8,251 nucleotides of DNA from Planctomycetota bacterium (GCA_023434205.1 JAEYTB010000231.1:1-8251); one strand, 5' to 3'; counted from the first letter of the stretch, positions 1-7,182 are shown. Notes: a model not told the origin generated them from the sequence alone. Numbers and translations are program-made.

Positions 1-3000
1 TGGTCTCCAGGCGGGTGCGGTAGCGGGCCAGTTCCTCTTCCGCCGCCCGGCGCGCGGTGATGTCCCGCTGCGTGCCCCACACCCGGAGCAGCCGAGCGTT
101 CTCCACCACCCCCACCATGCTGTTGGAGAAGTACACCGTCCTGCCCTGCGCATCGAGCTCCTGGCTCTCCACGTCGGCGAGGCGGTAGCCCGACTCGAGC
201 ACATGGCGGATGTACTCGCGCGACCTCGCGTTTCCGGAAGGAAGCATCATCTCCAGGGACCTCCCGATCAGTTCCTCCGGTGAAGACAGCCCGTACATCC
301 GGGCCATCACGTCGTTGCACTCCGCGAAGCGTGCGTGCGCGTAGACGTAGTCCACCTGCGCATCCAGCGGCAGGGTGGTGTCCATGGGCGGGTCCAACTC
401 GAGCCGCCAGATCCCCTCGGAGCTGTTGGCGATGAAGGCGCGGTAGCGAAACTCGCTGTCGCGCAGGCCGCGGGTGACGCGGGCACGCTCGATGGACTCC
501 CAGCACCGGGCCGCCACGGTCTGCACCAGCTCGACCTCGTCCTCCCGCCAGGCGCGGGGGGTGATCTGGTGGACGGCCATGGCCGCGACGAACCGCCCCG
601 CTTTGTGCAGCGGAACGCAGATGACCGAGCGGATGCTCGTCGCGCGGTAGGCGCCGCGCACGTGCGCACAGCGCGGGTCGGCCTCCGAGTCCTCCACCGC
701 GTAAGGGTGACCCGCCCGCATGAGCCGGAGGCACTCCTCGCCGAACTGGTCGAACGTGTAGCGGCCGACGATGCTCGGCACCCCGTCGGTGAAGTCGCCG
801 AGCAGGTTGAAGGTGTTCTCGTCGGCCTCCACGTCCGCGTAGGCGCAGCGGTTGACGCCAAGGTGCCGGCCCAGTATGCCCGCGGCGGTGTGGGTGATCT
901 GCTGCGGATCATCGATGGCGCGGGTCGCGTCCTCCAGCGCGAGCAGGAGCCGGTCGCGGGCCTGCGCCCGCCGGACGGCCGTGATGTCCCTGAACAGGAC
1001 CGCGACCGTGCGGCTGCCCCCACCCCCCACCCTCGCGGCGTAGACGTCGTACCAGCGTCCCAGCGCCCGCGCCTCGTTGATGAACCGCTCCGGCGCGCCC
1101 GTCTCCGCCACGCGGTGGTACACCTCGAACCAGTGCTCCTCGTGCTCTGGCCGCAGCTCGCGCATGCTCCGGCCCAGCGCGTCCTCCAGCCCCGTCTGCT
1201 CCTGAAAGACCCGGTTGATCTGCGTGAAGCGGTAGTCGGGCCGCCCCTGCGCATCGTGGAACACGTCGATCATGCAGAAGCCCTGGTCCAGCGACTCAAA
1301 GAAGCCGCGGAACCGCGCCTCACTCTCCCTGATCCGCTGCTCCACCCGCCGACGCTCCGTAATGTCGCGCACATAGCCGGTGAACACCGTCACACCGCCC
1401 ACATCAGTGCGGGTGATCGTGAGCTCCACCGGAAACTCCGTCCCGTCCCGCCGCAGCGCCGACAGTTCCAGCCGCCGGTCAAGCACCGGCCCCGGCTCCC
1501 CCGCGATGTGCCGACGCAGCCCCTGCCGGTGCGATTCCCGGTACGCGGCCGGGATGATCAGCTCCGCCATCTCGCGCCCCAGCACCTCCTCCCGCCGGTA
1601 GCCGAACGTGCGCTCCGCCGCGGGGTTGAAGTCCACCACCCGCCCCCGCGCGTCCATCATGATCACCGCGTCCAGCGCCGTCTCCAGCACCGCGCTCTTC
1701 CGCGCTTCGCTCAGCCGCAGCGCGTGCTCCGCTGCCGCACGCGCGGTCACATCCGTGATCGACGCGACCCAGCCGCTCACCGACCCGTCCGCCTCCCGCC
1801 AGGGCGTGTACACCACGCGGATCCGCTTGATGCCCGCCGCCACCCACGGCATGTCCGCCTCATACTCCACCCGCTCGCCCGCCAGCACCCGGTCGATGTA
1901 CGGCCGGATAATTGCCAGCCCCTCTTCCCCAAGGACATCCTCCACGCTCTTCCCCGCGACCGCATCGTGCGGCACGCCCGCGATCTCCGCGTACGCCGGG
2001 TTCGCCGTGATGTACCGCAGGTCCCTCCCCACCCGCACCAGCCCCACGGCGGCCGTGTCCAGCGTCTGCCGGAGCTGCGCGCCCGACGCACGGGCCTCCT
2101 CGCGTGCCGCGTCCGCGCCGGCCCGTGCCCGGGCCTCGCGACCCGCGATGAGCGCCAGCAACCCCGACACCGCCAGCCCGACGAACAGCGCTGGCAGCAG
2201 CAGGCCGCGCCCCGAGGCACGCTCGAACCCGGGCAGCGTGCGGAACTCGAGCGTCCAGGTCCGGCCCGCGAACGTGATCCTGGTCGAAGATGTCAGGCCG
2301 CTCTCCGACTGATCCTCGCTCATGTACAACAGCCGATCCGGCGCCGGCTGGTCACCGTCGTAGACCGTGACCCCTGCACGGCTGCGCGCACCGGCGGGCG
2401 TGAGCTTGGTGAACAGGTCGGTCGCGCGGAAAGGGCTGTACACAAACCCGGCGATCGCCGCGCGGCGCTCCTGCACCGTGGCCGGGGTCACAGAGTTCCG
2501 GTACACCGGGAGGTAGACAAGAAACCCCGGCTGCGTCGCCTCATTAGTCTCCTGCACGAGCGTGACGCGCGCCGACATCGCCGGCAGCCCGCTGTCGCGC
2601 GCCCGCTCCATCGCCTCGCGCCGGACCGGCTCGCTGAACATGTCAAAGCCGATCGCACGCCGATTCCGCGCATCCAGCGGCTCCAGGAGCAGGATCGCGA
2701 ACACATCCTGCCCGTCGGAGGCCCTGGGCCACACGTGGAAGTCGTCGATCTCCCCCTCCCACTCCGCGCGCCCCAACGCCTCCAACGCTCCCAGCCCGCC
2801 TTCCGGAGCACGCGCCGCCAGACCGATGCCCTGGATGCCGGGGTACAAGCGGGGCAGCTCCAGCCGCCCGACGAACTCGCGGAACTCTTGTTTGGTGACC
2901 CGCTCGCTGCCCGCGAAGAACGCGCCGGTCGCGCGCAGCATCGCCCCGTACGTCTCGAGCTGCGCCTCGATATTCTCCCGCACCTGGTCCGCCGCTCGGC

Positions 3001-3187
3001 CGAACCGCTCCTGATCCCGCAGCGTGATGGCCCGTTCCATCGCGACGACGGCCACCACCGTACACAGCAACCCGATGATGAACACGACCGCGCCCACCGC
3101 GGAGGGCGATCGACGCCGGACCGGCGGTGGACCAGGCGAACCGCCCGGGCGGGAAAGGCCCTGTGATGGGTGGGTTGCATGCGGCAT
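1..3187 (-). CDS. Multi-domain membrane sensor protein (CHASE-PAS-PAS-PAS-GAF-PAS), partial
   Basis: At least 1,062 codons are read from the ATG at 3187 to the left edge with no stop, so the C-terminus and output domain are missing. A basic, proline-rich cytoplasmic start (1-29) precedes a membrane helix at about 30-50. The extracytoplasmic CHASE domain follows, at about 75-300, with the typical PGIQGIGLA (116-124) and GFVYSPFR (247-254) stretches. A second helix lies at about 329-349. In the cytoplasm come PAS1 (about 370-485), a classical PAS2 (about 497-612, with NPAAERTFGYRREEVLG at 521-537 and VRDIT), PAS3 (about 622-737, ending FRDIT), GAF (about 745-903) and a divergent PAS4 (about 908-1047, ending QRDIT). 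CHASE domains bind small extracellular ligands, and PAS and GAF domains sense small molecules or redox. The probable output is a histidine kinase; a GGDEF or other module is possible. It is the last visible gene of the minus-strand run, 75 nt after the pseudouridine synthase gene. An in-frame GTG lies upstream but lacks a ribosome binding site. Confidence 0.9.
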   Translation of the reverse strand, partial: MPHATHPSQGLSRPGGSPGPPPVRRRSPSAVGAVVFIIGLLCTVVAVVAMERAITLRDQERFGRAADQVRENIEAQLETYGAMLRATGAFFAGSERVTKQEFREFVGRLELPRLYPGIQGIGLAARAPEGGLGALEALGRAEWEGEIDDFHVWPRASDGQDVFAILLLEPLDARNRRAIGFDMFSEPVRREAMERARDSGLPAMSARVTLVQETNEATQPGFLVYLPVYRNSVTPATVQERRAAIAGFVYSPFRATDLFTKLTPAGARSRAGVTVYDGDQPAPDRLLYMSEDQSESGLTSSTRITFAGRTWTLEFRTLPGFERASGRGLLLPALFVGLAVSGLLALIAGREARARAGADAAREEARASGAQLRQTLDTAAVGLVRVGRDLRYITANPAYAEIAGVPHDAVAGKSVEDVLGEEGLAIIRPYIDRVLAGERVEYEADMPWVAAGIKRIRVVYTPWREADGSVSGWVASITDVTARAAAEHALRLSEARKSAVLETALDAVIMMDARGRVVDFNPAAERTFGYRREEVLGREMAELIIPAAYRESHRQGLRRHIAGEPGPVLDRRLELSALRRDGTEFPVELTITRTDVGGVTVFTGYVRDITERRRVEQRIRESEARFRGFFESLDQGFCMIDVFHDAQGRPDYRFTQINRVFQEQTGLEDALGRSMRELRPEHEEHWFEVYHRVAETGAPERFINEARALGRWYDVYAARVGGGGSRTVAVLFRDITAVRRAQARDRLLLALEDATRAIDDPQQITHTAAGILGRHLGVNRCAYADVEADENTFNLLGDFTDGVPSIVGRYTFDQFGEECLRLMRAGHPYAVEDSEADPRCAHVRGAYRATSIRSVICVPLHKAGRFVAAMAVHQITPRAWREDEVELVQTVAARCWESIERARVTRGLRDSEFRYRAFIANSSEGIWRLELDPPMDTTLPLDAQVDYVYAHARFAECNDVMARMYGLSSPEELIGRSLEMMLPSGNARSREYIRHVLESGYRLADVESQELDAQGRTVYFSNSMVGVVENARLLRVWGTQRDITARRAAEEELARYRTRLET

Positions 3188-3192
3188 CGCGA

Positions 3193-3210
3193 CCCGGACA
3201 GGCGTCCGGG
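3193..3210 (-). other. Perfect 7-bp hairpin abutting the sensor start codon
   Basis: CCCGGAC and GTCCGGG form a perfect 7-bp stem around a 4-nt loop (GCCT on the minus strand). Only five bases separate it from the ATG of the sensor gene. No T-run follows, so it does not look like a classical intrinsic terminator. It occupies the place where a Shine-Dalgarno site would be expected, and no good site is visible nearby. It may limit translation of the sensor gene or stabilise a transcript end. Its function is inferred from position only. Confidence 0.45.
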
Positions 3211-3244
3211 CATCAACTCTACCGCGTGCCGGATGAAGTCCGGG

Positions 3245-3265
3245 TGAGAGCCGCACGCGGCCTCA
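3245..3265 (-). other. Hairpin at the pseudouridine synthase stop codon
   Basis: On the minus strand the TGA stop itself starts a stem. TGAG-GCCG pairs with CGGC-CTCA around a CGTG loop, with one bulged T. This gives eight base pairs with one bulge. No U-tract follows. It may protect the 3' end of the upstream message or act as a weak, Rho-assisted attenuator before the sensor gene. In DNA this rich in G and C, such stems also arise by chance. Confidence 0.4.
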
Positions 3266-4465
3266 ACCGCGCAGCACCCGATCAATCGCGACCGTGGCTC
3301 CGGGTGGGGCGTACGTCTCCACGCGCCCGCCCGAGCCCGCGTGGAGCGCGCCCACAAGCCGCGCGATATCCCCCCGCAACGGCGCCGTGAACTGCATCGG
3401 CTGCCCCGTCACCGGGTGCGTGAACCCCAGCACCGTCGCGTGCAGCGCCTGCCGCGCGATCACCGTCTCCCCGGTCGCCGGGTCCACGAACGGTTTCCCG
3501 CCGTACATGTCATCGCCGACGATCGGGTGCCCCAGCTCGCTCATGTGAACGCGGATCTGGTGCGTGCGCCCCGTCTTGAGCTCCAGCTCCACCAGGCTGA
3601 ACCACTCATCACCCCTGGTGCCGTCCGCGCGCACCCGGTCCGCCAGCACGTACCGCTCCCTCACGCGATAAATCGTCACCGCGTGCTTGCCCAGCTCGTC
3701 GTGCCGCACCACGTACTTCTCGCGGTAACCCTTCTCGCGCGAAGGGTGCGGGCCGATGGGCAGCTCAACCACTTCGATCAGCGGCTCGAGCTTGCCGTGG
3801 ACCACGGCCATGTACCGCTTGTCCACCTGCCGGTGCTCGAACTGGTGCCCCAGCTTCCAGTGCGCCTCGTCCTGCTTGGCGAACACAATGCAGCCGCTCG
3901 TGTGCCGGTCCAGCCGGTGGACCACCCCGGGGCGTGCAAACTCCGTCCCCACGCTCGACAGCTTCGACGCCCCGCCGCGCTTCTGAAAGTGCCACGCCAG
4001 CGCCGACAGCATCGTCCCCTTCAGGTGGCTCCGCGCAGGATGCACGATGATGTCCGGCTGCTTGTTCAGCACGATCAGGTGCTCATCCTCGAACATCACA
4101 TCCAGCGGGATGTCCTCCGGCACGATGTCCTTGCTGGGCGGCGGCGGGATCACCACCTCCACCTCGTCCCCGGCGCGCAGGTTCGTCGACGCCTTCGCCA
4201 CCCGCCCGTTGACCGTCACGCCCCCCTCGCCGATCAGCTTCTGGAGCTGGTTCCGCGACATGAACGTGATGCGGTCCGTCAGGTACTTGTCCAACCTCTT
4301 ATTCAGGTCGCGCTGGAGCGTGAACGTCACCGTCCGCAGCTCCGCATCATCATCCGCATCCGCCCCCGTCGCCGCGGCCTCCTCCAGCGCGCGACGGATC
4401 GCCTCGGCGTCCACCTTGCCGCCGGGCAGAACCAGTCCGGAGGTGCGTGCGACGTCGTCGGGCAT
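3263..4465 (-). CDS. rluD: RluA/RluD-family 23S rRNA pseudouridine synthase
   Basis: This 400-residue protein converts specific uridines in RNA to pseudouridine. RluD itself modifies helix 69 of 23S rRNA. After an N-terminal extension of about 45 residues comes an S4 RNA-binding domain (about 53-108, with the SRNQLQKLIGEGGVTVNGR stretch). The catalytic domain carries VLNKQPDIIVHP (132-143), the signature HRLDRHTSG (183-191) with D186 as the expected catalytic aspartate, VDKRYMAVVHG (214-224) and LKTGRTHQIRVHM (296-308). It is longer than the roughly 326-residue E. coli RluD because of the N-terminal extension, an insert near 273-287 and a C-terminal tail of about 30 residues. It starts 17 nt after the proline-rich membrane protein gene, probably in one transcript. 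No good ribosome binding site is seen; AAGG lies 15 nt upstream. The family is certain. The assignment to RluD rather than a paralogue such as RluC is less so. Confidence 0.93.
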   Translation of the reverse strand: MPDDVARTSGLVLPGGKVDAEAIRRALEEAAATGADADDDAELRTVTFTLQRDLNKRLDKYLTDRITFMSRNQLQKLIGEGGVTVNGRVAKASTNLRAGDEVEVVIPPPPSKDIVPEDIPLDVMFEDEHLIVLNKQPDIIVHPARSHLKGTMLSALAWHFQKRGGASKLSSVGTEFARPGVVHRLDRHTSGCIVFAKQDEAHWKLGHQFEHRQVDKRYMAVVHGKLEPLIEVVELPIGPHPSREKGYREKYVVRHDELGKHAVTIYRVRERYVLADRVRADGTRGDEWFSLVELELKTGRTHQIRVHMSELGHPIVGDDMYGGKPFVDPATGETVIARQALHATVLGFTHPVTGQPMQFTAPLRGDIARLVGALHAGSGGRVETYAPPGATVAIDRVLRG

Positions 4466-4467
4466 GA

Positions 4468-4480
4468 CTTGCGCGGCAAG
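4468..4480 (-). other. Short hairpin before the rluD-like start codon
   Basis: CTTGC-CGC-GCAAG on the minus strand forms a 5-bp stem with a 3-nt loop. It lies between the stop of the upstream gene and the ATG at 4465, two bases from the start codon. It would bring the upstream AAGG (at the stop codon) closer to the start, which could compensate for the long 15-nt spacing. This is inference from geometry only. Confidence 0.25.
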
Positions 4481-4482
4481 CC

Positions 4483-5403
4483 TTACTTAGGCGCAGGTTC
4501 CGCCGGCGCTGGGGCCGGGTCGGGCTGCGGCGGCACCGGCTGGGGCGCCGGCTCGGGCGCGGGCGGGGCCGCAGGCGGCGGGATCAACGGCTGCGCCCCC
4601 TCAGGGACCGGCTGCGGCTGGGGCTGGAGCTCCGGCGGCACCGCAAAGGGCGGCGCATCGATGGGCGTCAGGACCGGCTGGACCGGCTTGGGCGCCTCCG
4701 GCACTGGCGGCAGGTCCGCCTTGGAGTACACCACCGGCGGGTTCTGGAGCGCATCCAGGTTTTCCAACCGCTTCTTCGCCACCGCGCCGTAAGCCGTGAA
4801 CCCGCTGGCGTCAGCCAACTTAGAGACTTCCTCGTAGTGCCCCCGGGCCTTGGCGATCTCCCCCTGGCTCTCCGCGACCGAAGCCATCCCGAAGAGGGCC
4901 CCGATCGTCAGCACCTGCTTGCCCGCGTTCGACCGGGTGGCGTTGAACACCTCGTTGTACAGGCTATAAGCCCTGTCCTGAAACGACTTACGATCAGCCT
5001 CCGACAGCACATCCTCGGGCTTCTCGAGCGTCCCGTCGGGCTGGAGCTGCGCGCCGGGCCGCACCCCCCGCCGGATCGAATCCAGGTACGCGTCCGCCGC
5101 CTCAAGCTTGGCGATTTCCGCCACCGAAGACCGCCCCGAGGCATGGTCGTTCGCGATCTGTAACAGGCTCTCCGGACTTGGGTTAGAACCGCTCGCCACC
5201 GCCTCCAGCTCGGCGAACGACTCGTCCAGCTTCACCGCCTGCGACCGCTGGTACCGCTCCCGCAGCCCCCACGCCGCCGCGGCCACCGCGAACACAAACA
5301 GGATCGGCACGCCCCACTTGCGCAGCCAATCAATGAACTCAAGGTTGTACCGCGCCTCCTCAAGGCCGGCGCGTTCGCGGATCTGTGTCTGGCGTTCGTC
5401 CAT
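4483..5403 (-). CDS. Single-pass membrane protein with TPR-like region and proline-rich tail
   Basis: This 306-residue protein starts at the ATG at 5403. A longer in-frame reading to 5562 adds 53 residues of low-complexity, non-protein-like sequence and would run into the flgF promoter. A short cytoplasmic N-terminus with an amphipathic stretch (LEFIDWLRKW, 21-30) leads into one membrane helix (about 31-47). A helical region (about 55-215) resembles the TPR-like fold of YfgM-type proteins, including an Ala/Gly-rich TPR-like helix pair at about 162-195. The tail from 221 to the end is about 40% proline in PxP, QP and AP runs, like the extended periplasm-spanning segment of TonB-type proteins. 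The N-in topology is suggested by RER and QR residues just after the helix only weakly, so orientation is uncertain. It is the first gene of the minus-strand run and diverges from flgF. YfgM works with the SecYEG/PpiD periplasmic chaperone network, but that role is not demonstrated here. Confidence 0.8.
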   Translation of the reverse strand: MDERQTQIRERAGLEEARYNLEFIDWLRKWGVPILFVFAVAAAAWGLRERYQRSQAVKLDESFAELEAVASGSNPSPESLLQIANDHASGRSSVAEIAKLEAADAYLDSIRRGVRPGAQLQPDGTLEKPEDVLSEADRKSFQDRAYSLYNEVFNATRSNAGKQVLTIGALFGMASVAESQGEIAKARGHYEEVSKLADASGFTAYGAVAKKRLENLDALQNPPVVYSKADLPPVPEAPKPVQPVLTPIDAPPFAVPPELQPQPQPVPEGAQPLIPPPAAPPAPEPAPQPVPPQPDPAPAPAEPAPK

Positions 5404-5413
5404 GGGGTCCCCG

Positions 5414-5424
5414 AAGGGGCGTGC
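5414..5424. repeat. 11-bp inverted repeat, left copy
   Basis: AAGGGGCGTGC here is the exact reverse complement of GCACGCCCCTT at 5559-5569. This copy ends 10 nt before the start codon of the proline-rich membrane protein gene, within its presumed leader. A shorter match, GCACGCC, lies between the two copies at 5449-5455. A shared operator for the two divergent genes is possible, and so is chance in a GC-rich spacer. Confidence 0.35.
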
Positions 5425-5474
5425 GGGCAAGGCATCCCCGGAGCGGGGGCACGCCGCGCCCGACCGGGATGAAG

Positions 5475-5502
5475 AGTCTAGGTCGCGGCAGGCCCGCGCG
5501 AA
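5475..5502 (-). promoter_or_regulatory. Weak sigma-70-like promoter candidate for the minus-strand genes
   Basis: On the minus strand, TTCGCG and TAGACT are separated by 16 nt. The -10 element matches four of six consensus bases and the -35 element only about half. It would start transcription about 65 nt before the ATG at 5403. The A/T content around TAGACTCTTCAT is the highest in this part of the spacer. This is the best candidate visible, but it is poor. Confidence 0.2.
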
Positions 5503-5556
5503 CGCCCGCCCCTCCCCCACCGCCTTTTTGCGCACAAGCCCGCCCAGCCCCCGGGT

Positions 5557-5571
5557 TGGCACGCCCCTTGT
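5557..5571 (+). promoter_or_regulatory. Sigma-54-like (-24/-12) promoter of the flagellar operon
   Basis: TGGCACG-CCCC-TTGT matches the RpoN consensus TGGCACG-N4-TTGC in every base except the last C. The GG and the -12 G keep the required 10-nt spacing. Many bacteria use RpoN for rod, ring and hook genes, so the position directly before flgF makes biological sense. Transcription would begin near 5582-5584, only a few bases before the ATG at 5589. No enhancer-binding site for an activator could be identified. Confidence 0.5.
5559..5569. repeat. 11-bp inverted repeat, right copy (inside the sigma-54-like box)
   Basis: GCACGCCCCTT is the exact reverse complement of 5414-5424. It overlaps most of the -24/-12 element before flgF. 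The left copy lacks the GG needed for a sigma-54 promoter, so the repeat is not simply two promoters. Confidence 0.35.
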
Positions 5572-5588
5572 GTATGGACCGACGGCGC

Positions 5589-6353
5589 ATGTCCTACGGA
5601 CTCAACATTTCCGCCAGCGGCCTGATGACCTCCATCTACGCGCAGGAGGTCTGGGCCAACAACCTCGCCAACATGGACACCCCCGGCTTCAAGCCCGACA
5701 TCCCCAGCCCCATGCCCCGCCACGCCGTGGTGCAGGAAGACGGCGTGGGCTACCTCCCCAGCAACAAGCTGCTCGAGCGCCTCGGCGGCGGCACGCTGAT
5801 GAACCGCAACCGCGTGGACTTCTCCCAGGGCGCCCTCAAGCCCACCGGCGGGCCGCTGGACCTCGCCATCAACGGCACGGGCTTCTTCGTCACCGCCGAC
5901 GCGGCCGGCGGCCAGCGACTCACCCGCGACGGCCGCTTCTCCCAGCTCCCCGACGGCACCATGGTCACCGCCACCGGCGGCCTGCCCGTCCTCGACGTCA
6001 ACAACCGCCCGATCAGGCTCGGCCCCGGCTCGGTCCACGTCAGCGGCGACGGCGCCGTCCAGCAGGGCGGCAAGGTGATCGCCAAGCTCCGCATCGTCGA
6101 CGTCGCCGACCTCGACCGCCTCCGCAAGCTCGACAAGGGCCAGTTCGCCGCCGACCCCGCGGTGATGGCCGCCGCCCGCCCCGCATCGGGCACGGTGACC
6201 CAGTTCTCCATCGAAGAGTCCGCCGCCGACGAGATCAACGCCCTCATGCGTATGACCAGCGCCGCCCGCGACGTCGAGGGCAACATCTCCATGATCCAGG
6301 CCCACGACCGGCTCATGGACCGCGCCATCAACGGCCTGGGCCGCGTGGCATAA
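5589..6353 (+). CDS. flgF: Flagellar basal-body rod protein FlgF
   Basis: This 254-residue protein is close to the usual FlgF length of about 250. It belongs to the rod/hook family that assembles the axial rod outside the inner membrane by type III export, so it has no cleaved signal. The N-terminal rod signature ANNLANMDTPGFK is at 23-35. The family core LDLAINGTGFFVT (90-102) and LTRDGRFSQLPDG (111-123) follow. The C-terminal helix (about 208-250) carries NALMRMTSAARDVEGNISMI, the alpha-helical zipper segment. The ATG at 5589 is chosen because MSYGLNISASGL matches the family start. A second ATG at 5574 in the same frame would add MDRRR but lies upstream of the predicted transcription start. 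No Shine-Dalgarno site precedes either ATG. It is the first gene of the flagellar run. FlgF and FlgG are paralogues; this one lacks the FlgG-specific stretch, and the neighbouring FlgG settles the call. Confidence 0.92.
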   Translation: MSYGLNISASGLMTSIYAQEVWANNLANMDTPGFKPDIPSPMPRHAVVQEDGVGYLPSNKLLERLGGGTLMNRNRVDFSQGALKPTGGPLDLAINGTGFFVTADAAGGQRLTRDGRFSQLPDGTMVTATGGLPVLDVNNRPIRLGPGSVHVSGDGAVQQGGKVIAKLRIVDVADLDRLRKLDKGQFAADPAVMAAARPASGTVTQFSIEESAADEINALMRMTSAARDVEGNISMIQAHDRLMDRAINGLGRVA

Positions 6354-6358
6354 GAGGA
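6354..6358 (+). promoter_or_regulatory. Ribosome binding site of flgG
   Basis: GAGGA follows the flgF stop codon immediately and lies 4-5 nt before the flgG ATG. It fixes the flgG start at 6363 and suggests translation passes on from flgF. Confidence 0.7.
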
Positions 6359-6362
6359 ACGC

Positions 6363-7178
6363 ATGGCCATCAACGCACTCCAATCCGCCGCCTCCGGGCT
6401 CTCCGCACTCAACGTCGCCCTCGACGTCACCGCCAACAATCTTGCCAACGTCAACACCGCAGGCTTCAAGTCCAGCCGCGTCAACTTCCAGGACCTCCTC
6501 TACCTCGAGAAGGCCCAGCCCGGCGCCACCAACCTCCACGGCGATCAGCGGCCCATCGGCCTCTACGTCGGCCTGGGCGTCAAGGTGTCCGGCACGCAGC
6601 TCGACTTCACCCAGGGCTCCTCCCAGACCACCAACAACCCGCTGGACGTCATGATCCAGGGCTCGGGCTTCTTCCAGGTCACCGTCGAGGACAACAAGGC
6701 CGCGGGCGGCCGGGCCTACACCCGCGCCGGCAACTTCGCCCTCAACAGCGACGGCGAGCTCGTCCTCGCCAGCGACCAGGGCCGCCGCCTCGAGCCCGTC
6801 ATCGCCATCCCCGCCAACGCCATCCGCGACACCGTCACCATCACGCCCGACGGCCGCGTCACCTACATGGTCCCAGGCGGCACCGAGCCCTCCGAGGCCG
6901 GCCAGCTCGAGCTCGCCACCTTCATCAACCCCGCCGGCCTCGAGCAGCTCGGCGAGAACCTCTACGGCGAGACGGTCGCCAGCGGCCCGCCCAACACCGG
7001 CGTCCCCTCGCTCGACGACCGCGGCTCCCTGATCCAGGGCAGCCTCGAGTCCAGCAACGTCGACCCCACCCGCGAGCTGATCGAGCTCATCCGCGTGCAG
7101 CGCGCCTTTGAGATGAACAGCCAGAGCATCCGCGCCGCCGACGACACGCTCCGCGCTGTCGGCCAGCTCAGGAGGTAA
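6363..7178 (+). CDS. flgG: Flagellar distal rod protein FlgG
   Basis: This 271-residue protein is close to the usual length of about 260. It forms the distal rod that crosses the periplasm through the P and L rings. The N-terminus MAINALQSAASGLSAL leads into ANNLANVNTAGFK (24-36). The FlgG-specific region follows at about 41-80 (DLLYLEKAQPGA, then GLYVGLGV), which stiffens the rod compared with the hook. The core LDVMIQGSGFFQV is at 94-106. The C-terminal signature runs from DPTRELIELIRVQRAFEMNS to the end, with SNVD before it. The protein is exported by the flagellar type III system, so no signal peptide is expected. It sits 9 nt after flgF and 4 nt before flgA, its assembly partners. All key segments are present and the gene looks intact. 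Confidence 0.97.
   Translation: MAINALQSAASGLSALNVALDVTANNLANVNTAGFKSSRVNFQDLLYLEKAQPGATNLHGDQRPIGLYVGLGVKVSGTQLDFTQGSSQTTNNPLDVMIQGSGFFQVTVEDNKAAGGRAYTRAGNFALNSDGELVLASDQGRRLEPVIAIPANAIRDTVTITPDGRVTYMVPGGTEPSEAGQLELATFINPAGLEQLGENLYGETVASGPPNTGVPSLDDRGSLIQGSLESSNVDPTRELIELIRVQRAFEMNSQSIRAADDTLRAVGQLRR
7170..7175 (+). promoter_or_regulatory. Strong ribosome binding site of flgA
   Basis: AGGAGG overlaps the last codons of flgG and ends next to its TAA stop. It lies 7 nt before the flgA ATG. This is the only full-consensus Shine-Dalgarno site in the operon and fixes the flgA start at 7183. Confidence 0.8.
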
Positions 7179-7182
7179 CCGG

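Noticed and set aside
307..1254. A 315-codon open frame on the minus strand
   Set aside because: It is an alternative frame of the sensor gene. The frame opened by the ATG at 3187 carries the GAF and PAS motifs through this stretch; this frame gives Arg/Ser-rich sequence.
335..3166. A 943-codon open frame on the plus strand
   Set aside because: It lies wholly opposite the CHASE/PAS/GAF sensor gene, which has clear domains in the minus frame. Its translation is rich in Arg, Pro, His and Leu with no recognisable motif. Long antisense frames are expected opposite genes with G/C-ended codons.
3193..3265. Intrinsic terminators between rluD and the sensor gene
   Set aside because: Both hairpins lack the following T-run on the minus strand and also on the plus strand, so they are reported only as structures.
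5404..5562. Extended start for the membrane protein gene at 5562
   Set aside because: The extra 53 residues look like translated spacer, and the extension would overlap the flagellar promoter region. The segment from the ATG at 5403 begins a plausible cytoplasmic N-terminus just before the membrane helix.
5574..5588. Earlier in-frame ATG for flgF (adds MDRRR)
   Set aside because: FlgF family members begin at the equivalent of the ATG at 5589. The earlier ATG has no ribosome binding site and would lie before the predicted sigma-54 transcription start.
5108..7111. A 667-codon open frame on the plus strand
   Set aside because: It overlaps flgF and flgG in another frame and gives an Arg/Pro/His-rich product without domains. 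The real genes have full family signatures.
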